Assembly: GCA_038874075.1 (NCBI GenBank)
Contig: JAVZDD010000005.1
Span: 5,776 to 69,775 of the forward strand
Origin: Jingweiarchaeum tengchongense
GTDB taxonomy: Archaea > Nanobdellota > Nanobdellia > Jingweiarchaeales > Jingweiarchaeaceae
DNA: 64,000 nucleotides
Direction of reading: 5' to 3'
Under the pieces are notes generated by a model. The model worked only from the letters and a program-made list of their open reading frames with translations. It did no database searches and was not told the origin of the DNA. Shown piece by piece: positions 7,865-16,871 of this stretch; the first letter of the stretch is position 1; every line of letters starts with the position of its first letter. Both the position numbers and the translations under genes were made by a program.

Positions 7865-8938
7865 TCATCTCAATATTTCAATACCCAACTCTTCGCTAAC
7901 GAATCTTGCTTCTGCACTTGACTTTTTGTAGTCGATTGGTCCAACAATGTAAGGTGATTTCACACCAGTAATTATTGTCATTACTCTTACTTTTCCTGTC
8001 ATATCATCTTGTATCCTTGCTCCCCAAATTACAGTTGCATCTGGATCAAGCGTACTTGTGGCCAGTTCACCAATTCTGTTAACTTCTTCCAATGTCAAAT
8101 CTTGTCCACCTGTTACGTGTATTAAAGCACCTGTTGCACCTTCATAACTTACATCAAGTAGTGGATTTTGCAACGCTCTCTTTACTGCTTCTTCAACTCT
8201 ATTCTCAGAATCACTTTCACCTACACCAATTACGCTGACACCACCACCTTTCATGATTGCTCTTACATCAGCAAAATCCAAGTTCACCAGACTAGGTACA
8301 GCAATTGTTTCTACAATCCCTTTTATCATTGTTGCAATCAATTCATTAGCAACCGCAAAAGCTTGTTGTATTGGTAAACTACCTGCAACTTGGACCAGTC
8401 TATTATTATCGATCACAATTACAGTATCGCAGTGATTCCTAAGTTTTTGTAATCCATCCTCAGCCTTTTCTATTCTTGCTTTCTCAATGTTGAATGGCAT
8501 TGTAACTACGCCAACGACAATTGCACCTTGATCTTTCGCAATCTCTGCTACAATTGGCGCTCCACCAGTACCCGTACCACCACCGAGACCAGCACATACA
8601 AAAACTAGATCGCTTCCTTTAACTGCTTCTTTGATTTCCTGAGAACTTTCTCTTGCTGCTTGTTCACCTATATTTGGAAAACCACCCGCACCAAGTCCCT
8701 TCGTGATGTCTCTTCCAATCAAAATTTTTTGATCAGCTTCGCGAGCATCAAGATGTACTTTATCTGTATTAATTGCGATAACCTTTGCACCTCTAACTCC
8801 TTTTTTAAAAAGCCAGTCTACCATATTGTTACCTGCTCCTCCTACCCCAAACACTTTAATTGTGGCTTGAGAAGCCAGCGCTCCCTCCCAATTAAATTCA
8901 TGTGTGGCTTTTAATGCATTCTGGACGATTAAATCCAT
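7865..8938 (-). CDS. ftsZ: Cell division protein FtsZ
   Basis: FtsZ is the tubulin-like GTPase that forms the division ring. The tubulin signature GGGTGTG lies at residues 119-125 counted from the start chosen, preceded by the nucleotide-binding GVGGAGNNMV and followed by the T7 region NLDFADV. Length 357 is typical of archaeal FtsZ1/2; the N-terminus carries about 25 residues before the GTPase domain. ATG 8938 is preferred to ATG 8953 because the TATA box at 8961-8970 would start transcription near 8940. No CetZ features are seen. It appears monocistronic. Confidence 0.97.
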   Translation of the reverse strand: MDLIVQNALKATHEFNWEGALASQATIKVFGVGGAGNNMVDWLFKKGVRGAKVIAINTDKVHLDAREADQKILIGRDITKGLGAGGFPNIGEQAARESSQEIKEAVKGSDLVFVCAGLGGGTGTGGAPIVAEIAKDQGAIVVGVVTMPFNIEKARIEKAEDGLQKLRNHCDTVIVIDNNRLVQVAGSLPIQQAFAVANELIATMIKGIVETIAVPSLVNLDFADVRAIMKGGGVSVIGVGESDSENRVEEAVKRALQNPLLDVSYEGATGALIHVTGGQDLTLEEVNRIGELATSTLDPDATVIWGARIQDDMTGKVRVMTIITGVKSPYIVGPIDYKKSSAEARFVSEELGIEILR

Positions 8939-8960
8939 TGGCTGCACCCCCATCGCAACC

Positions 8961-8970
8961 TTTATATATT
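8961..8970 (-). promoter_or_regulatory. TATA box of ftsZ
   Basis: On the minus strand AATATATAAA is centred 28 bases before ATG 8938, consistent with a leaderless ftsZ transcript. Confidence 0.6.
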
Positions 8971-8990
8971 CGTATTGCTATTTACTTTTG

Positions 8991-9033
8991 TAAGAACAAG
9001 TTCATTCACACACACACGACACACACGTTCTTA
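8991..9033. repeat. CA/GT-repeat stretch framed by an inverted repeat upstream of ftsZ
   Basis: TAAGAAC at 8991-8997 and GTTCTTA at 9027-9033 form a perfect 7-bp inverted repeat around a 29-base interior dominated by CACACA units. It lies just upstream of the ftsZ TATA box, in a 234-base gap that otherwise shows only AT-rich sequence. It could be a regulator site; no binding protein is implied. Confidence 0.45.
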
Positions 9034-9172
9034 AATTTTAATTGATTAATACTACTTTAGTTATGCTTATAAAAATTTCTATACTAAAAAAAATACATTT
9101 TTCAAGTATGTATCTACTATTCAATAAAAAAAATTTATTAAAAGAGAACGAAAAAATATGACTCAAACAAAA

Positions 9173-9661
9173 TCAACTCAATGTTGAAGCCCAATCCCCA
9201 ACATAATGTGTGATTATTATAACTAAAATTGCAATTAGTAGGTGCTCAAGAACCACTTTGAATGGCTTTTCTGTTTTTTCTTGCTTAGCAATGTAATAAC
9301 TAAACAATGCAATTAATAAAAAACCATAAACAATGCTAATAATAATTGCAGTATTAAGCTCAAATAACAAAACTGGTATGACAAAAGTCAATGCAAAGAA
9401 GAATTTTGCTAGAAAACACGAGATTGTTGATGTCCATATTTCTCTTGTTGAGTGTTTAATTTCAGATTCCTCTGATATATGTACTCCAAGTGCATCTGAA
9501 AATGCGTCTGCAACCGCGATCGTCATAATGCCTCCGAGAACAGCAAGTTTTGAATGCGTTCCAGAATGGAGACCTACGATCAACCCAAGTGTCGTTATTA
9601 TACCTGAAACAAGACCAAAACTAAATCCTTTTTTTGTGGAAGAATCTATAAATTTCATCAA
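9173..9661 (-). CDS. VIT1/CCC1-like membrane transporter
   Basis: The 162-residue protein has about five hydrophobic helices. Its N-terminal half, KGFSFGLVSGIITTLGLIVG followed by an IAVADAFSDALGVHISEESE stretch, resembles the first helices and the charged motif of the VIT1/CCC1 family, which moves iron or manganese across membranes. The acidic cytoplasmic metal-binding domain found in plant VIT1 is missing, as in many short prokaryotic members. Transported ion unknown. Confidence 0.65.
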   Translation of the reverse strand: MMKFIDSSTKKGFSFGLVSGIITTLGLIVGLHSGTHSKLAVLGGIMTIAVADAFSDALGVHISEESEIKHSTREIWTSTISCFLAKFFFALTFVIPVLLFELNTAIIISIVYGFLLIALFSYYIAKQEKTEKPFKVVLEHLLIAILVIIITHYVGDWASTLS

Positions 9662-9816
9662 AAAAATAAATAAATTTATTTTATATATACTTTATGAAAG
9701 CAAGACATCAAAATTAGTTCCAAAATTAGATAAAGCTAGATATCCGAACAGGATATATACATACAGGAAAATTGAAATCAGATCTATCTAAATTTTTATC
9801 TTTATAACTGAAAGAA

Positions 9817-10257
9817 TCATTTAAACAATCTAAAATCTTCTTTTACTGTATTAAGGACGAAGTAGGTGTGTGTTCGTTCGATGTTGGGAGTTGAAAGTAA
9901 AGATTTTATAAATCGACTCATATGTTCTCTATCTTTGAATCTGGCAATGATAAATGCATCGTATTCGCCAGTGACGTCGTAGACTGCCATCACATTGTCA
10001 TAGCTTGCAATCACTTTTTCAACCTGAATTAATTTTCCTTTGGATATCACGATGCCTATCAACGCCATCAGCTCATAACCAACTTTATCGGGATCAATGA
10101 TTGTTGTGTATCCTTTAATCACACCGCTCGATTGCATTAACTTAATCCTATTGGCAATTGTACCAATTGATATATTTGTTGTCTTTGAAATTTCTCTTAG
10201 ACTTTGTCTTGAATTCAGAATAAGTTCTCTGAGAATTTTTTTATTCATTTCATCCAT
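9817..10257 (-). CDS. Lrp/AsnC-family transcription regulator
   Basis: An N-terminal helix-turn-helix (MNKKILRELILNSRQSLREI region, with TTNISIGTIANRIKLM as recognition part) is followed by an AsnC/RAM ligand-binding domain from about residue 65. Such proteins bind amino acids and act as dimers or octamers. ATG 10257 gives the usual family start; ATG 10293 upstream is possible, but one TATA-like element overlaps it. The gene is divergent from glnA with paired sites between, so it probably controls glutamine synthetase and itself. That regulatory link is inference. Confidence 0.9.
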   Translation of the reverse strand: MDEMNKKILRELILNSRQSLREISKTTNISIGTIANRIKLMQSSGVIKGYTTIIDPDKVGYELMALIGIVISKGKLIQVEKVIASYDNVMAVYDVTGEYDAFIIARFKDREHMSRFIKSLLSTPNIERTHTYFVLNTVKEDFRLFK

Positions 10258-10300
10258 TTTGAACGTTCGTTCAATTTTTTTCATATTTTTCATTTTTTAT

Positions 10301-10348
10301 ATACAAATGTACAATTTTATAAATTTTTTTATACAAATATACAATTTT
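10301..10348. promoter_or_regulatory. Direct-repeat operator between lrp-type regulator and glnA
   Basis: ATACAAATGTACAATTTT (10301-10318) and ATACAAATATACAATTTT (10331-10348) are near-identical 18-mers whose starts are 30 bp apart, about three helical turns. They sit in the divergent promoter region, overlapping TATA-like sequence for both genes. Spacing on one face of the helix suits an Lrp oligomer. Confidence 0.6.
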
Positions 10349-10391
10349 TTAATAGTAAATTATATATCCAAATAAGTAATAAAAATTAGTG

Positions 10392-11669
10392 ATGCTAACA
10401 AAGTATGCGAGAATTTTCTTCGTTGATATAAACGGTATGCCAAGAAATCTCATCGTACCTTATAAAAATAATCCAGAGTTGATTGGGTTTGATGGTTCTT
10501 CGGTAACTGGATTTAAAAATGTTGAGAAAAGTGATATGTTCATTTTGCCAGATTTAAATTCTAGTTTTCATCTTCCATGGGATAAGAAGAACGTAATTTC
10601 ATTTTTTGCTTCTTTGTATAACACTGATTCAAAGACTTTTGAATGTGATACTAGAAGTCTCTTAAAAGAGAAGCTTAAAGAATTCGATGAGCAGGGATAC
10701 AGATTCAACTTTGCATCAGAACTTGAATTCTTCTTGTTAAAAGAAAACAACGGAAAGTATGAAATTGTAGATAAGGGATTATACTGCGATGTTCCACCAT
10801 TTGATGGGGCTGAGAAATTTAAATACGATTTTATGAATGACCTGCAACACATTGGATTTGAAATTGAAAAGGCACATCATGAAGTTGCAAATTCGCAACA
10901 TGAAGTTGCATTCAAATATGATGATGCATTAAAGACTGCAGATAAGATCATTCTGTACAAAATAACTGCGAAATACAATGCTAATAAACATGGGTTCATC
11001 GCGAGTTTTATGCCAAAGGTATTTGATGCAGTAAATGGAAGCGGCGCACATGTACATGTAAGTGTTAAGAAGAACAATAGAAATTTATTCGCTGAAGACA
11101 AGGAATTCATGGAGAATTTTATTGGTGGTATAATGAAACACTCGAAAGCTTTATCCTTAATCGTTAATCCAACCGTGAATTCTTATAAGCGACTTGTTCC
11201 AGGATATGAAGCGCCTTGTTATATTTCGTGGGGAAGGGAAAACAGATCATGTTTGATAAGAGTTCCTGCTGCAAAAAACCCATGTTCATTAAGAATTGAA
11301 TACAGGCAACCAGATCCAAGTTTTAACCCATATCTAGCATTTTTAGCAATCATTAGTGCTGGAATGGATGGGGTTGAGAATAAAATAAAAGTTGGGAAAG
11401 AAATGAACCAAAATGTTTACAAATTAAGTGAAAATGAAAGGAGAAAAAATGGAATATCTACATTACCAGCGAATCTTGAGGAGGCAATTAATGAGTTTGA
11501 AGCAGATGACATAATCAAGAAAAGTTTGGGAAATGCATTATCAAACAAGTTGATCAAAATAAAAAGAGATGAATGGAATGATTATTTGAATTCAGTAAAT
11601 GGAAGGGAAGAAGATTTTAGAAAAAAAGTGACTGATTGGGAGAGGGAAAGATATTTGATTAGGTGCTAG
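10392..11669 (+). CDS. glnA: Glutamine synthetase, type I
   Basis: GlnA forms glutamine from glutamate, ammonia and ATP. The 425-residue protein has the N-terminal beta-grasp with DGSSVTGF, the metal-binding ELEFFL segment near residue 114, the GSGAHVHVS ATP/metal motif near residue 217, and the NRSCLIRVP loop. The adenylylation-type Tyr loop cannot be judged. ATG 10392 follows a GTG at 10389; TTATATATCC about 30 bases upstream is the likely TATA box. Probably regulated by the divergent Lrp protein. Confidence 0.95.
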   Translation: MLTKYARIFFVDINGMPRNLIVPYKNNPELIGFDGSSVTGFKNVEKSDMFILPDLNSSFHLPWDKKNVISFFASLYNTDSKTFECDTRSLLKEKLKEFDEQGYRFNFASELEFFLLKENNGKYEIVDKGLYCDVPPFDGAEKFKYDFMNDLQHIGFEIEKAHHEVANSQHEVAFKYDDALKTADKIILYKITAKYNANKHGFIASFMPKVFDAVNGSGAHVHVSVKKNNRNLFAEDKEFMENFIGGIMKHSKALSLIVNPTVNSYKRLVPGYEAPCYISWGRENRSCLIRVPAAKNPCSLRIEYRQPDPSFNPYLAFLAIISAGMDGVENKIKVGKEMNQNVYKLSENERRKNGISTLPANLEEAINEFEADDIIKKSLGNALSNKLIKIKRDEWNDYLNSVNGREEDFRKKVTDWERERYLIRC

Positions 11670-11707
11670 CATAAAGTTTAATTTCTTAGATTGTTTTGTT
11701 TATTTTA

Positions 11708-13000
11708 ATGAAGGTTGATTACGGTAATTTAGTCGAGGTAAAAACGAAGGATAAGATTTACAGGGGAATTCTGATACCAAGAGCAGAAGTTATCCCAGGT
11801 AATTATTTAGTACTAAAATTAGCCAATGGATATAATGTGGGTATAAGTAAAAGGGAAGTGAAAAAAATAAAGTTGATAAAAAAGGTAAAAAGGAAGATAA
11901 GTTTTGTTAAAAAAATTGAGTTAAAAAAAGATTTACCAATTGTTTCCGTCCTTTCTACTGGTGGGACAATTTCATGTAAAGTTGATTATATAACAGGTGG
12001 TGTGTATCCTGCGCTAAGTGCGGATGAAATCATTGAAAACATACCAGAGATCACAAATTTTGCAGATATAAGAGCAAGAGAGATAATGAAGGTGCCAAGT
12101 GAAGATATGAATCCAAGATTATGGAGAAGAATGGCAAGGGAGGTAGTCAAAGAATTAAATTCAGAAGCTGAGGGTGTTGTAATCACTCATGGCACTGATT
12201 GCATGCATTATTCCAGCGCAATGCTTGCCTTTATGATAAAAAATTTAAACAAACCTATTGTTTTCACAGGTTCGCAACGAAGCAGCGATAGAGGTTCAAG
12301 CGATGCATTTCAAAATCTGTTATGTTCAATTATTGCATGCGCAAATGGGAAAATAGCGGAGTCAATGATATGCATGCACGCAGGCATTGAAGATAACTTT
12401 AATTTTCTTCTTAGAGGTGTTAAAGCAAGAAAAATGCATACAGAAAGGAGAGATGCATTTAGGGCAATAAACTGTCTCCCACTTGCAAAGGTATATCCTA
12501 ATGGTGAAATTAAATACAGCGAAGAAATATATAATGAAAGGAAAAGAGGAAATGTAAAATTAGATGACAGAATAGATGAGAGAGTTGCACTCGTGTATTT
12601 TTATGCTGGACAGAAGCCCGACATATTGGATTTTTATAAGAGTGAAGGGTACAGGGGAATTGTAATCGCTGGTACTGGTCTTGGGCATGTAGCTACAAGT
12701 TTTAAAGGATATTCATGGATTTCAAAGATGAGAGAATTGAGTAAAAAGGAAATCGTGATTGCAATGACATCACAATGTCTTTATGGAAGAGTACATCCTT
12801 TTGTTTACACACCACTAAGAAAGATATCAATGCTAGCAAACGTGATATATTGCGAGGACATGTTACCTGAAGTTGCTTATTGTAAGTTAATGTGGGTACT
12901 TGGAAAAACGAAGGATCCAATAAAGATAAAAGAAATGATGCTCACAAACTATGTAAATGAAATAACAAAGGTTACAAATCCAAATGCGTTTTTGATCTAA
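11708..13000 (+). CDS. gatD: Glutamyl-tRNA(Gln) amidotransferase subunit D
   Basis: GatD is the asparaginase-like subunit that releases ammonia from glutamine for GatE. After an N-terminal SH3-like extension of about 75 residues comes the L-asparaginase domain with VLSTGGTISCK (catalytic Thr near residue 87) and THGTDCMHY (second catalytic Thr/Asp near residue 160). Length 430 is normal. ATG 11708 is preferred over the upstream TTG. It is followed after one base by a small gene and then gatE, so the complete archaeal GatDE is present. Confidence 0.95.
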   Translation: MKVDYGNLVEVKTKDKIYRGILIPRAEVIPGNYLVLKLANGYNVGISKREVKKIKLIKKVKRKISFVKKIELKKDLPIVSVLSTGGTISCKVDYITGGVYPALSADEIIENIPEITNFADIRAREIMKVPSEDMNPRLWRRMAREVVKELNSEAEGVVITHGTDCMHYSSAMLAFMIKNLNKPIVFTGSQRSSDRGSSDAFQNLLCSIIACANGKIAESMICMHAGIEDNFNFLLRGVKARKMHTERRDAFRAINCLPLAKVYPNGEIKYSEEIYNERKRGNVKLDDRIDERVALVYFYAGQKPDILDFYKSEGYRGIVIAGTGLGHVATSFKGYSWISKMRELSKKEIVIAMTSQCLYGRVHPFVYTPLRKISMLANVIYCEDMLPEVAYCKLMWVLGKTKDPIKIKEMMLTNYVNEITKVTNPNAFLI

Positions 13001-13001
13001 A

Positions 13002-13322
13002 ATGAAGGAAGAAATTGAGAAAATAAGGAAAATTTTATGCGCGCTTGGGATCGAAGGGAAAAAAGTTAAATTTGCGATAAGAAGAAGCGAATTTCTAGAT
13101 GAAGAACATGTGAACACGAGTGGTAATATAAAGGAGAAATTCATCGAACTCCATCAAAATTACGGCGTGAAAATCGAAAACCTCAGATCTTACCCCGTAT
13201 CTTACGGGGAGCTCGAAATGGAAAAATTCATTGAATTTCTAGAGGAATACGATGAGATGTTCGATTTAAATTATACATTGATCGATGTTGATGCAATAAT
13301 AATTAACCCTTCTCTGTTGTGA
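13002..13322 (+). CDS. Uncharacterised 106-residue protein between gatD and gatE
   Basis: Not recognised. The product is helical and acidic at its C-terminus, with one cysteine and no membrane segment. It begins one base after the gatD stop and ends four bases before gatE, so it is translated from the same message. A strong GC-rich inverted repeat, CCCCGTA-TCT-TACGGGG, lies within it at 13193-13209, unlike the AT-rich surroundings. Position suggests a link to tRNA-Gln amidation, but no motif supports a specific role. Confidence 0.65.
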   Translation: MKEEIEKIRKILCALGIEGKKVKFAIRRSEFLDEEHVNTSGNIKEKFIELHQNYGVKIENLRSYPVSYGELEMEKFIEFLEEYDEMFDLNYTLIDVDAIIINPSLL

Positions 13323-13326
13323 GAAA

Positions 13327-15195
13327 ATGGATTGGAAGGAAATTGGTCTCAAAGTTGGATTGGAAATACATCAGCAATTAGACACGCACAAGCTTTTCTG
13401 TAAATGCCCAAGTATTTTAAGACAAGACAATCCAGACATAAAATTCAGCAGAAAATTGAGGGCTGTTGCTGGTGAACTCGGTGAAATTGACATTGCTGCA
13501 AAAATTGAAGAAATGAAAAATAAAGAATTCGTTTACGAGGGATACAAGGATACAACTTGTCTTGTAGAATTCGATGAAGAGCCACCGCACTATATCAATA
13601 GAGAAGCATTGAAAATTGCATTTGAAGTGGCTTTGCTCTTAAACATGAAATTGGTTGATGAGATACATGTGATGAGAAAAACAGTAATAGATGGTAGCTG
13701 TGTCTCAGGATTCCAAAGAACAATGTTAATTGCCGAGGACGGATATGTTGATTGTTCGTTCGGTAGGGTCAGAATTCCGATGTTGGCATTGGAAGAAGAT
13801 GCAGCTAGAAAAATCGGTGAAGAAGGTAACAAAGTAATATTTCGGCTTGACAGGGCTGGCATACCTCTAATTGAGATAAGGACAGAACCAGACATGCACA
13901 CCCCGGATGAGGTTAGAGAATGTGCCGAGAAGATTGGTCTGCTTCTTAGGATCACTGGAAAAATGAAAAGAGGTCTAGGAACGATAAGACAAGATGTAAA
14001 TGTATCTATCAAGGGTGGGGAAAGGGTTGAAATCAAAGGTGCTCAAGCACTTGAACTTTTACCAAAGATTGTTGAGTATGAGGTAATAAGACAGAAAAAT
14101 TTGATTCGAATAAAAGATGAAATTAGAAAAAAGTTAAGTAATTTTGATGTCAGAGAGAAATTCTATGACATAACAAAAATTTTTCACAACACAAATTCGA
14201 TTTTAATAAAAAATGCAATTCAGAGAAGGGAGATTGTTCTCTGTGTGAAAATTCCAAAACTTGCAGGTTATTTAAAAATGGAAATACAACCTGGAAAATC
14301 ACTTGGTAAGGAAATTGCTGAATATTTGTTTGTTTTGACAGGGATTAAAGGTTTCATACACTCCGATGAATTACCTGGTTATGGGATCAGTGAAAATGAG
14401 ATAAATGAGATTAAGAAGGAAATAAATGTTGGTGAAGGAGATTTATTTTTATTTGTTTTTGGAAAGGAAAATGAGGCAAAACAGGCACTTAACCTAATAT
14501 TGCGAAGGATTAAGGAACTAGTGAATGGGGTCATGAGAGAAGTCAGACAGGCGAACGAAGATGGTACTACAAGTTTCATGAGACCAATGCCTGGAGCAGC
14601 AAGGATGTACCCCGAAACAGACCACATACCAATTCAAATTGATAAAGAAATGATAAAGAAAATAAAGATACCTGAAAGGCCAGAAGAAAAAATCAAAAAA
14701 TTTGTTCATGTATATGGGTTAAGCGAGGAATTAGCTGAACAGATACTTTGGTCAAAGGAATACAAATTCTTCGAAGAATGTGTAACAAAATTTAAAAAAG
14801 TCAAGCCAAGTATTATTGCAAAGGCATTATTCTCAATACCGAGTGAAATAAAGAAATGTGGCCTTGATCCTGGAAAAATAGAAAAAAACCACTATATAGA
14901 GGTATTCAAACTAATAAATGATGGAAAAGTAGCAAAAGAGGCGATGGAGGAGATATTTGTTGGGCTTGCAAGAAATCCATTAAAAAAAGCAGAGGAAATT
15001 GTGATGGAAAAAGGATTAAAATTACTTGATGAGAAAGAGTTGGATAAAATCATAAAGCAAGTAGTGGAGGAAAACAAAGACGCGTTGAAAAAACATAATG
15101 CTGAGGCAATATTAATGGGAATTTTAATGAAAAAGTTGAGAGGTAAAGCAGATGGAGAACTAATAAATAAAAAGTTAAAAGCCTTCTTGAACTAA
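13327..15195 (+). CDS. gatE: Glutamyl-tRNA(Gln) amidotransferase subunit E
   Basis: GatE phosphorylates and amidates Glu on tRNA-Gln. The 622-residue protein begins IGLKVGLEIHQQLDTHKLFC, the GatB/GatE cradle signature, and contains the cysteines of the zinc site, the GAQALELLPKIVEYE region, and an AspRS-like GAD insertion about residues 270-400 typical of GatE but absent from GatB. The C-terminal helical and YqeY-like tail binds tRNA. The end overlaps the convergent small membrane gene by 21 bases. Confidence 0.95.
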   Translation: MDWKEIGLKVGLEIHQQLDTHKLFCKCPSILRQDNPDIKFSRKLRAVAGELGEIDIAAKIEEMKNKEFVYEGYKDTTCLVEFDEEPPHYINREALKIAFEVALLLNMKLVDEIHVMRKTVIDGSCVSGFQRTMLIAEDGYVDCSFGRVRIPMLALEEDAARKIGEEGNKVIFRLDRAGIPLIEIRTEPDMHTPDEVRECAEKIGLLLRITGKMKRGLGTIRQDVNVSIKGGERVEIKGAQALELLPKIVEYEVIRQKNLIRIKDEIRKKLSNFDVREKFYDITKIFHNTNSILIKNAIQRREIVLCVKIPKLAGYLKMEIQPGKSLGKEIAEYLFVLTGIKGFIHSDELPGYGISENEINEIKKEINVGEGDLFLFVFGKENEAKQALNLILRRIKELVNGVMREVRQANEDGTTSFMRPMPGAARMYPETDHIPIQIDKEMIKKIKIPERPEEKIKKFVHVYGLSEELAEQILWSKEYKFFEECVTKFKKVKPSIIAKALFSIPSEIKKCGLDPGKIEKNHYIEVFKLINDGKVAKEAMEEIFVGLARNPLKKAEEIVMEKGLKLLDEKELDKIIKQVVEENKDALKKHNAEAILMGILMKKLRGKADGELINKKLKAFLN

Positions 15196-15375
15196 ATTCT
15201 CCAACGTAATTCTCTTCTTAGTTTCCATTCGTGGAACTGGTAAGAATGTGGTTACTGGTGGCTTAATATGCTCGTACGCATGCTTCACTATTCTTGGCAC
15301 ATATTTTACTGCTAAATAGCCAAGTACTGCATACGCTGCTAATTCAAGCGGTGTTATCGGTATTGCTTCACTCAT
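15175..15375 (-). CDS. Small single-helix membrane protein
   Basis: A 66-residue product with one hydrophobic helix (about residues 9-27, LELAAYAVLGYLAVKYVPRI) and a basic C-terminal tail. No family recognised. Its ATG is preceded by AGTGATTTAT and an AT-rich region, and it is divergent from the methyltransferase at 15463. Its 3' end overlaps gatE, which slightly lowers confidence, but composition and a clean hydrophobic segment favour a real gene. Confidence 0.5.
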   Translation of the reverse strand: MSEAIPITPLELAAYAVLGYLAVKYVPRIVKHAYEHIKPPVTTFLPVPRMETKKRITLENLVQEGF

Positions 15376-15462
15376 AAGTCACTACTTTATAGTTACTAAT
15401 ATATAAAAGTTTCTATTTAAATTTATATCTTGTTATAAACTTTTAGTTAGAAGTGATGTTAA

Positions 15463-16266
15463 ATGCTGGTCATCTCTGACATTGAGGCTAAAGAAATTCT
15501 TAAAAGTAAGAGCAAGAAGATATGGGTAAATCTTTATAGAAAAAAGATAGATAGGGATGAATTGAAAATTGATGAGGAGACGTTGGTAAAAATCGCATCA
15601 AAAAAAGGTTGTTATAGAATAAGAAACGGTAAAGTTGAAAGAATTGAGATAAGTGCAGATCACCATTACAAGCTCGTGTTGATTGCAAAATTTCATGCGC
15701 CTACAATTTACATAGATGGTATTCACATGCATCGGATAAAAGATGTTTTTCCAGAGCAAGATGCAAGAATGAAAGTAAGCACACTGGATATCAAATATCT
15801 TGAAAGAGTGCTTGACACTTGTACTGGTCTTGGCTACACTGCGATAGAAGCATTAAAGAAAGATGCTAGAGTAACAACGATTGAGAAAGATGTGAATGTA
15901 TTGAAAATAGCAAAGGTGAATCCATGGAGTAGGTTCTTGTTCAGGGGCGTGAGGGTTGGTAGAGCAAATATTTTAATTGGAGATGCTAGTTCAATGATAA
16001 AGAAATTTGAAAATGAGTTTTTTGATAAGATCTGTCACGATCCTCCCGCAATATATTCCAGTGGTGAACTTTATTCGCTTGAATTTTATAAAGAACTTTA
16101 CAGAGTATTAAAACCAAATGGTAAAATTTATCATTATGTTGGTGAACCTCAAAAGAAATTTCAAAGAAAGGACTTTGCGAGGGGAGTAATTGAAAGGATG
16201 AGGGAAGTTGGATTTAAAAATGTAAAAAGATGTGATAAGGTGAAAGGGGTCATAGCAAGGAAATGA
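15463..16266 (+). CDS. Archaeal SAM-dependent methyltransferase (COG2521 type)
   Basis: The 267-residue protein has a 110-residue N-terminal domain and a Rossmann methyltransferase fold. Motif I is DTCTGLGYTAIEAL (near residue 127) and the active-site loop is HDPPAIYSSGELYS, with DPP in place of the usual NPP(Y/F). This matches the predicted archaeal methyltransferase family whose substrate is not established, probably RNA. It is the first gene of an overlapping trio with a METTL5-like methylase and a Nudix protein. Confidence 0.75.
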   Translation: MLVISDIEAKEILKSKSKKIWVNLYRKKIDRDELKIDEETLVKIASKKGCYRIRNGKVERIEISADHHYKLVLIAKFHAPTIYIDGIHMHRIKDVFPEQDARMKVSTLDIKYLERVLDTCTGLGYTAIEALKKDARVTTIEKDVNVLKIAKVNPWSRFLFRGVRVGRANILIGDASSMIKKFENEFFDKICHDPPAIYSSGELYSLEFYKELYRVLKPNGKIYHYVGEPQKKFQRKDFARGVIERMREVGFKNVKRCDKVKGVIARK

Positions 16267-16871
16267 AAATTAAATCAAAAAAACAACTTGAAATTTTGCT
16301 TTCAAAATTAAGAGAATTTATCGAACCAAAGGTAGCATTGGAACAATATGCAACACCAAGTTCCATTGCTTCTTCTGTCATATGGATTGCATATCAAATG
16401 GGTGATATTGAAGGTAAAGTAATAGCTGACTTCGCTTGCGGTACTGGAATATTTTCAGTTGGTGCTCTACTTTTGGGTGCAAAATTTGTATATGCAATTG
16501 ATGTTGATAAAAATGCAATAAAAATAGCGAAAGAAAATGCGAAAGATTTTGATAATATTGCGTTTTTTTGTATGGACATCAGTAAATTCGATAAAAAGAC
16601 CGATGTTGTTATCATGAATCCTCCCTTCGGTGTAAAGAAAAAATTTGCTGACAAAAAATTTTTGCAGATTGCTTTCCATGTCTCGGACGTGATTTACAGC
16701 TTACATAAAATTGAATCTGGAAATTTTATAAAAAAATTCTCGATGGAAAATGGTTTCAATTCAATGCTATTAAAAATTTATGATTTTCCACTGAAGGCAA
16801 CGATGAAATTTCATCGAAAAAGATTCCACAATGTAAAAGTCGGATTATGGAGATATGAGAAGGTGGTATGA
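16263..16871 (+). CDS. METTL5-like rRNA adenine methyltransferase
   Basis: This 202-residue protein matches COG2263, relatives of eukaryotic METTL5, which makes m6A in small-subunit rRNA. Motif I is DFACGTGIFSVGAL, and the catalytic loop NPPFG near residue 121 is diagnostic of N6-adenine methylation. An EQYATPSS segment near residue 26 precedes the fold, as in the family. It overlaps the upstream methyltransferase and the downstream Nudix gene by four bases each, so the three are translationally coupled. Substrate is inferred from homology. Confidence 0.85.
   Translation: MKIKSKKQLEILLSKLREFIEPKVALEQYATPSSIASSVIWIAYQMGDIEGKVIADFACGTGIFSVGALLLGAKFVYAIDVDKNAIKIAKENAKDFDNIAFFCMDISKFDKKTDVVIMNPPFGVKKKFADKKFLQIAFHVSDVIYSLHKIESGNFIKKFSMENGFNSMLLKIYDFPLKATMKFHRKRFHNVKVGLWRYEKVV

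Noticed and set aside
9001..9026. CRISPR-like or tandem repeat array at the CACACA stretch
   Set aside because: It is only a short dinucleotide run with no repeat-spacer pattern.
10301..10348. Attachment site or insertion footprint from the two 18-base repeats
   Set aside because: No integrase or foreign gene is nearby and the position fits an operator.
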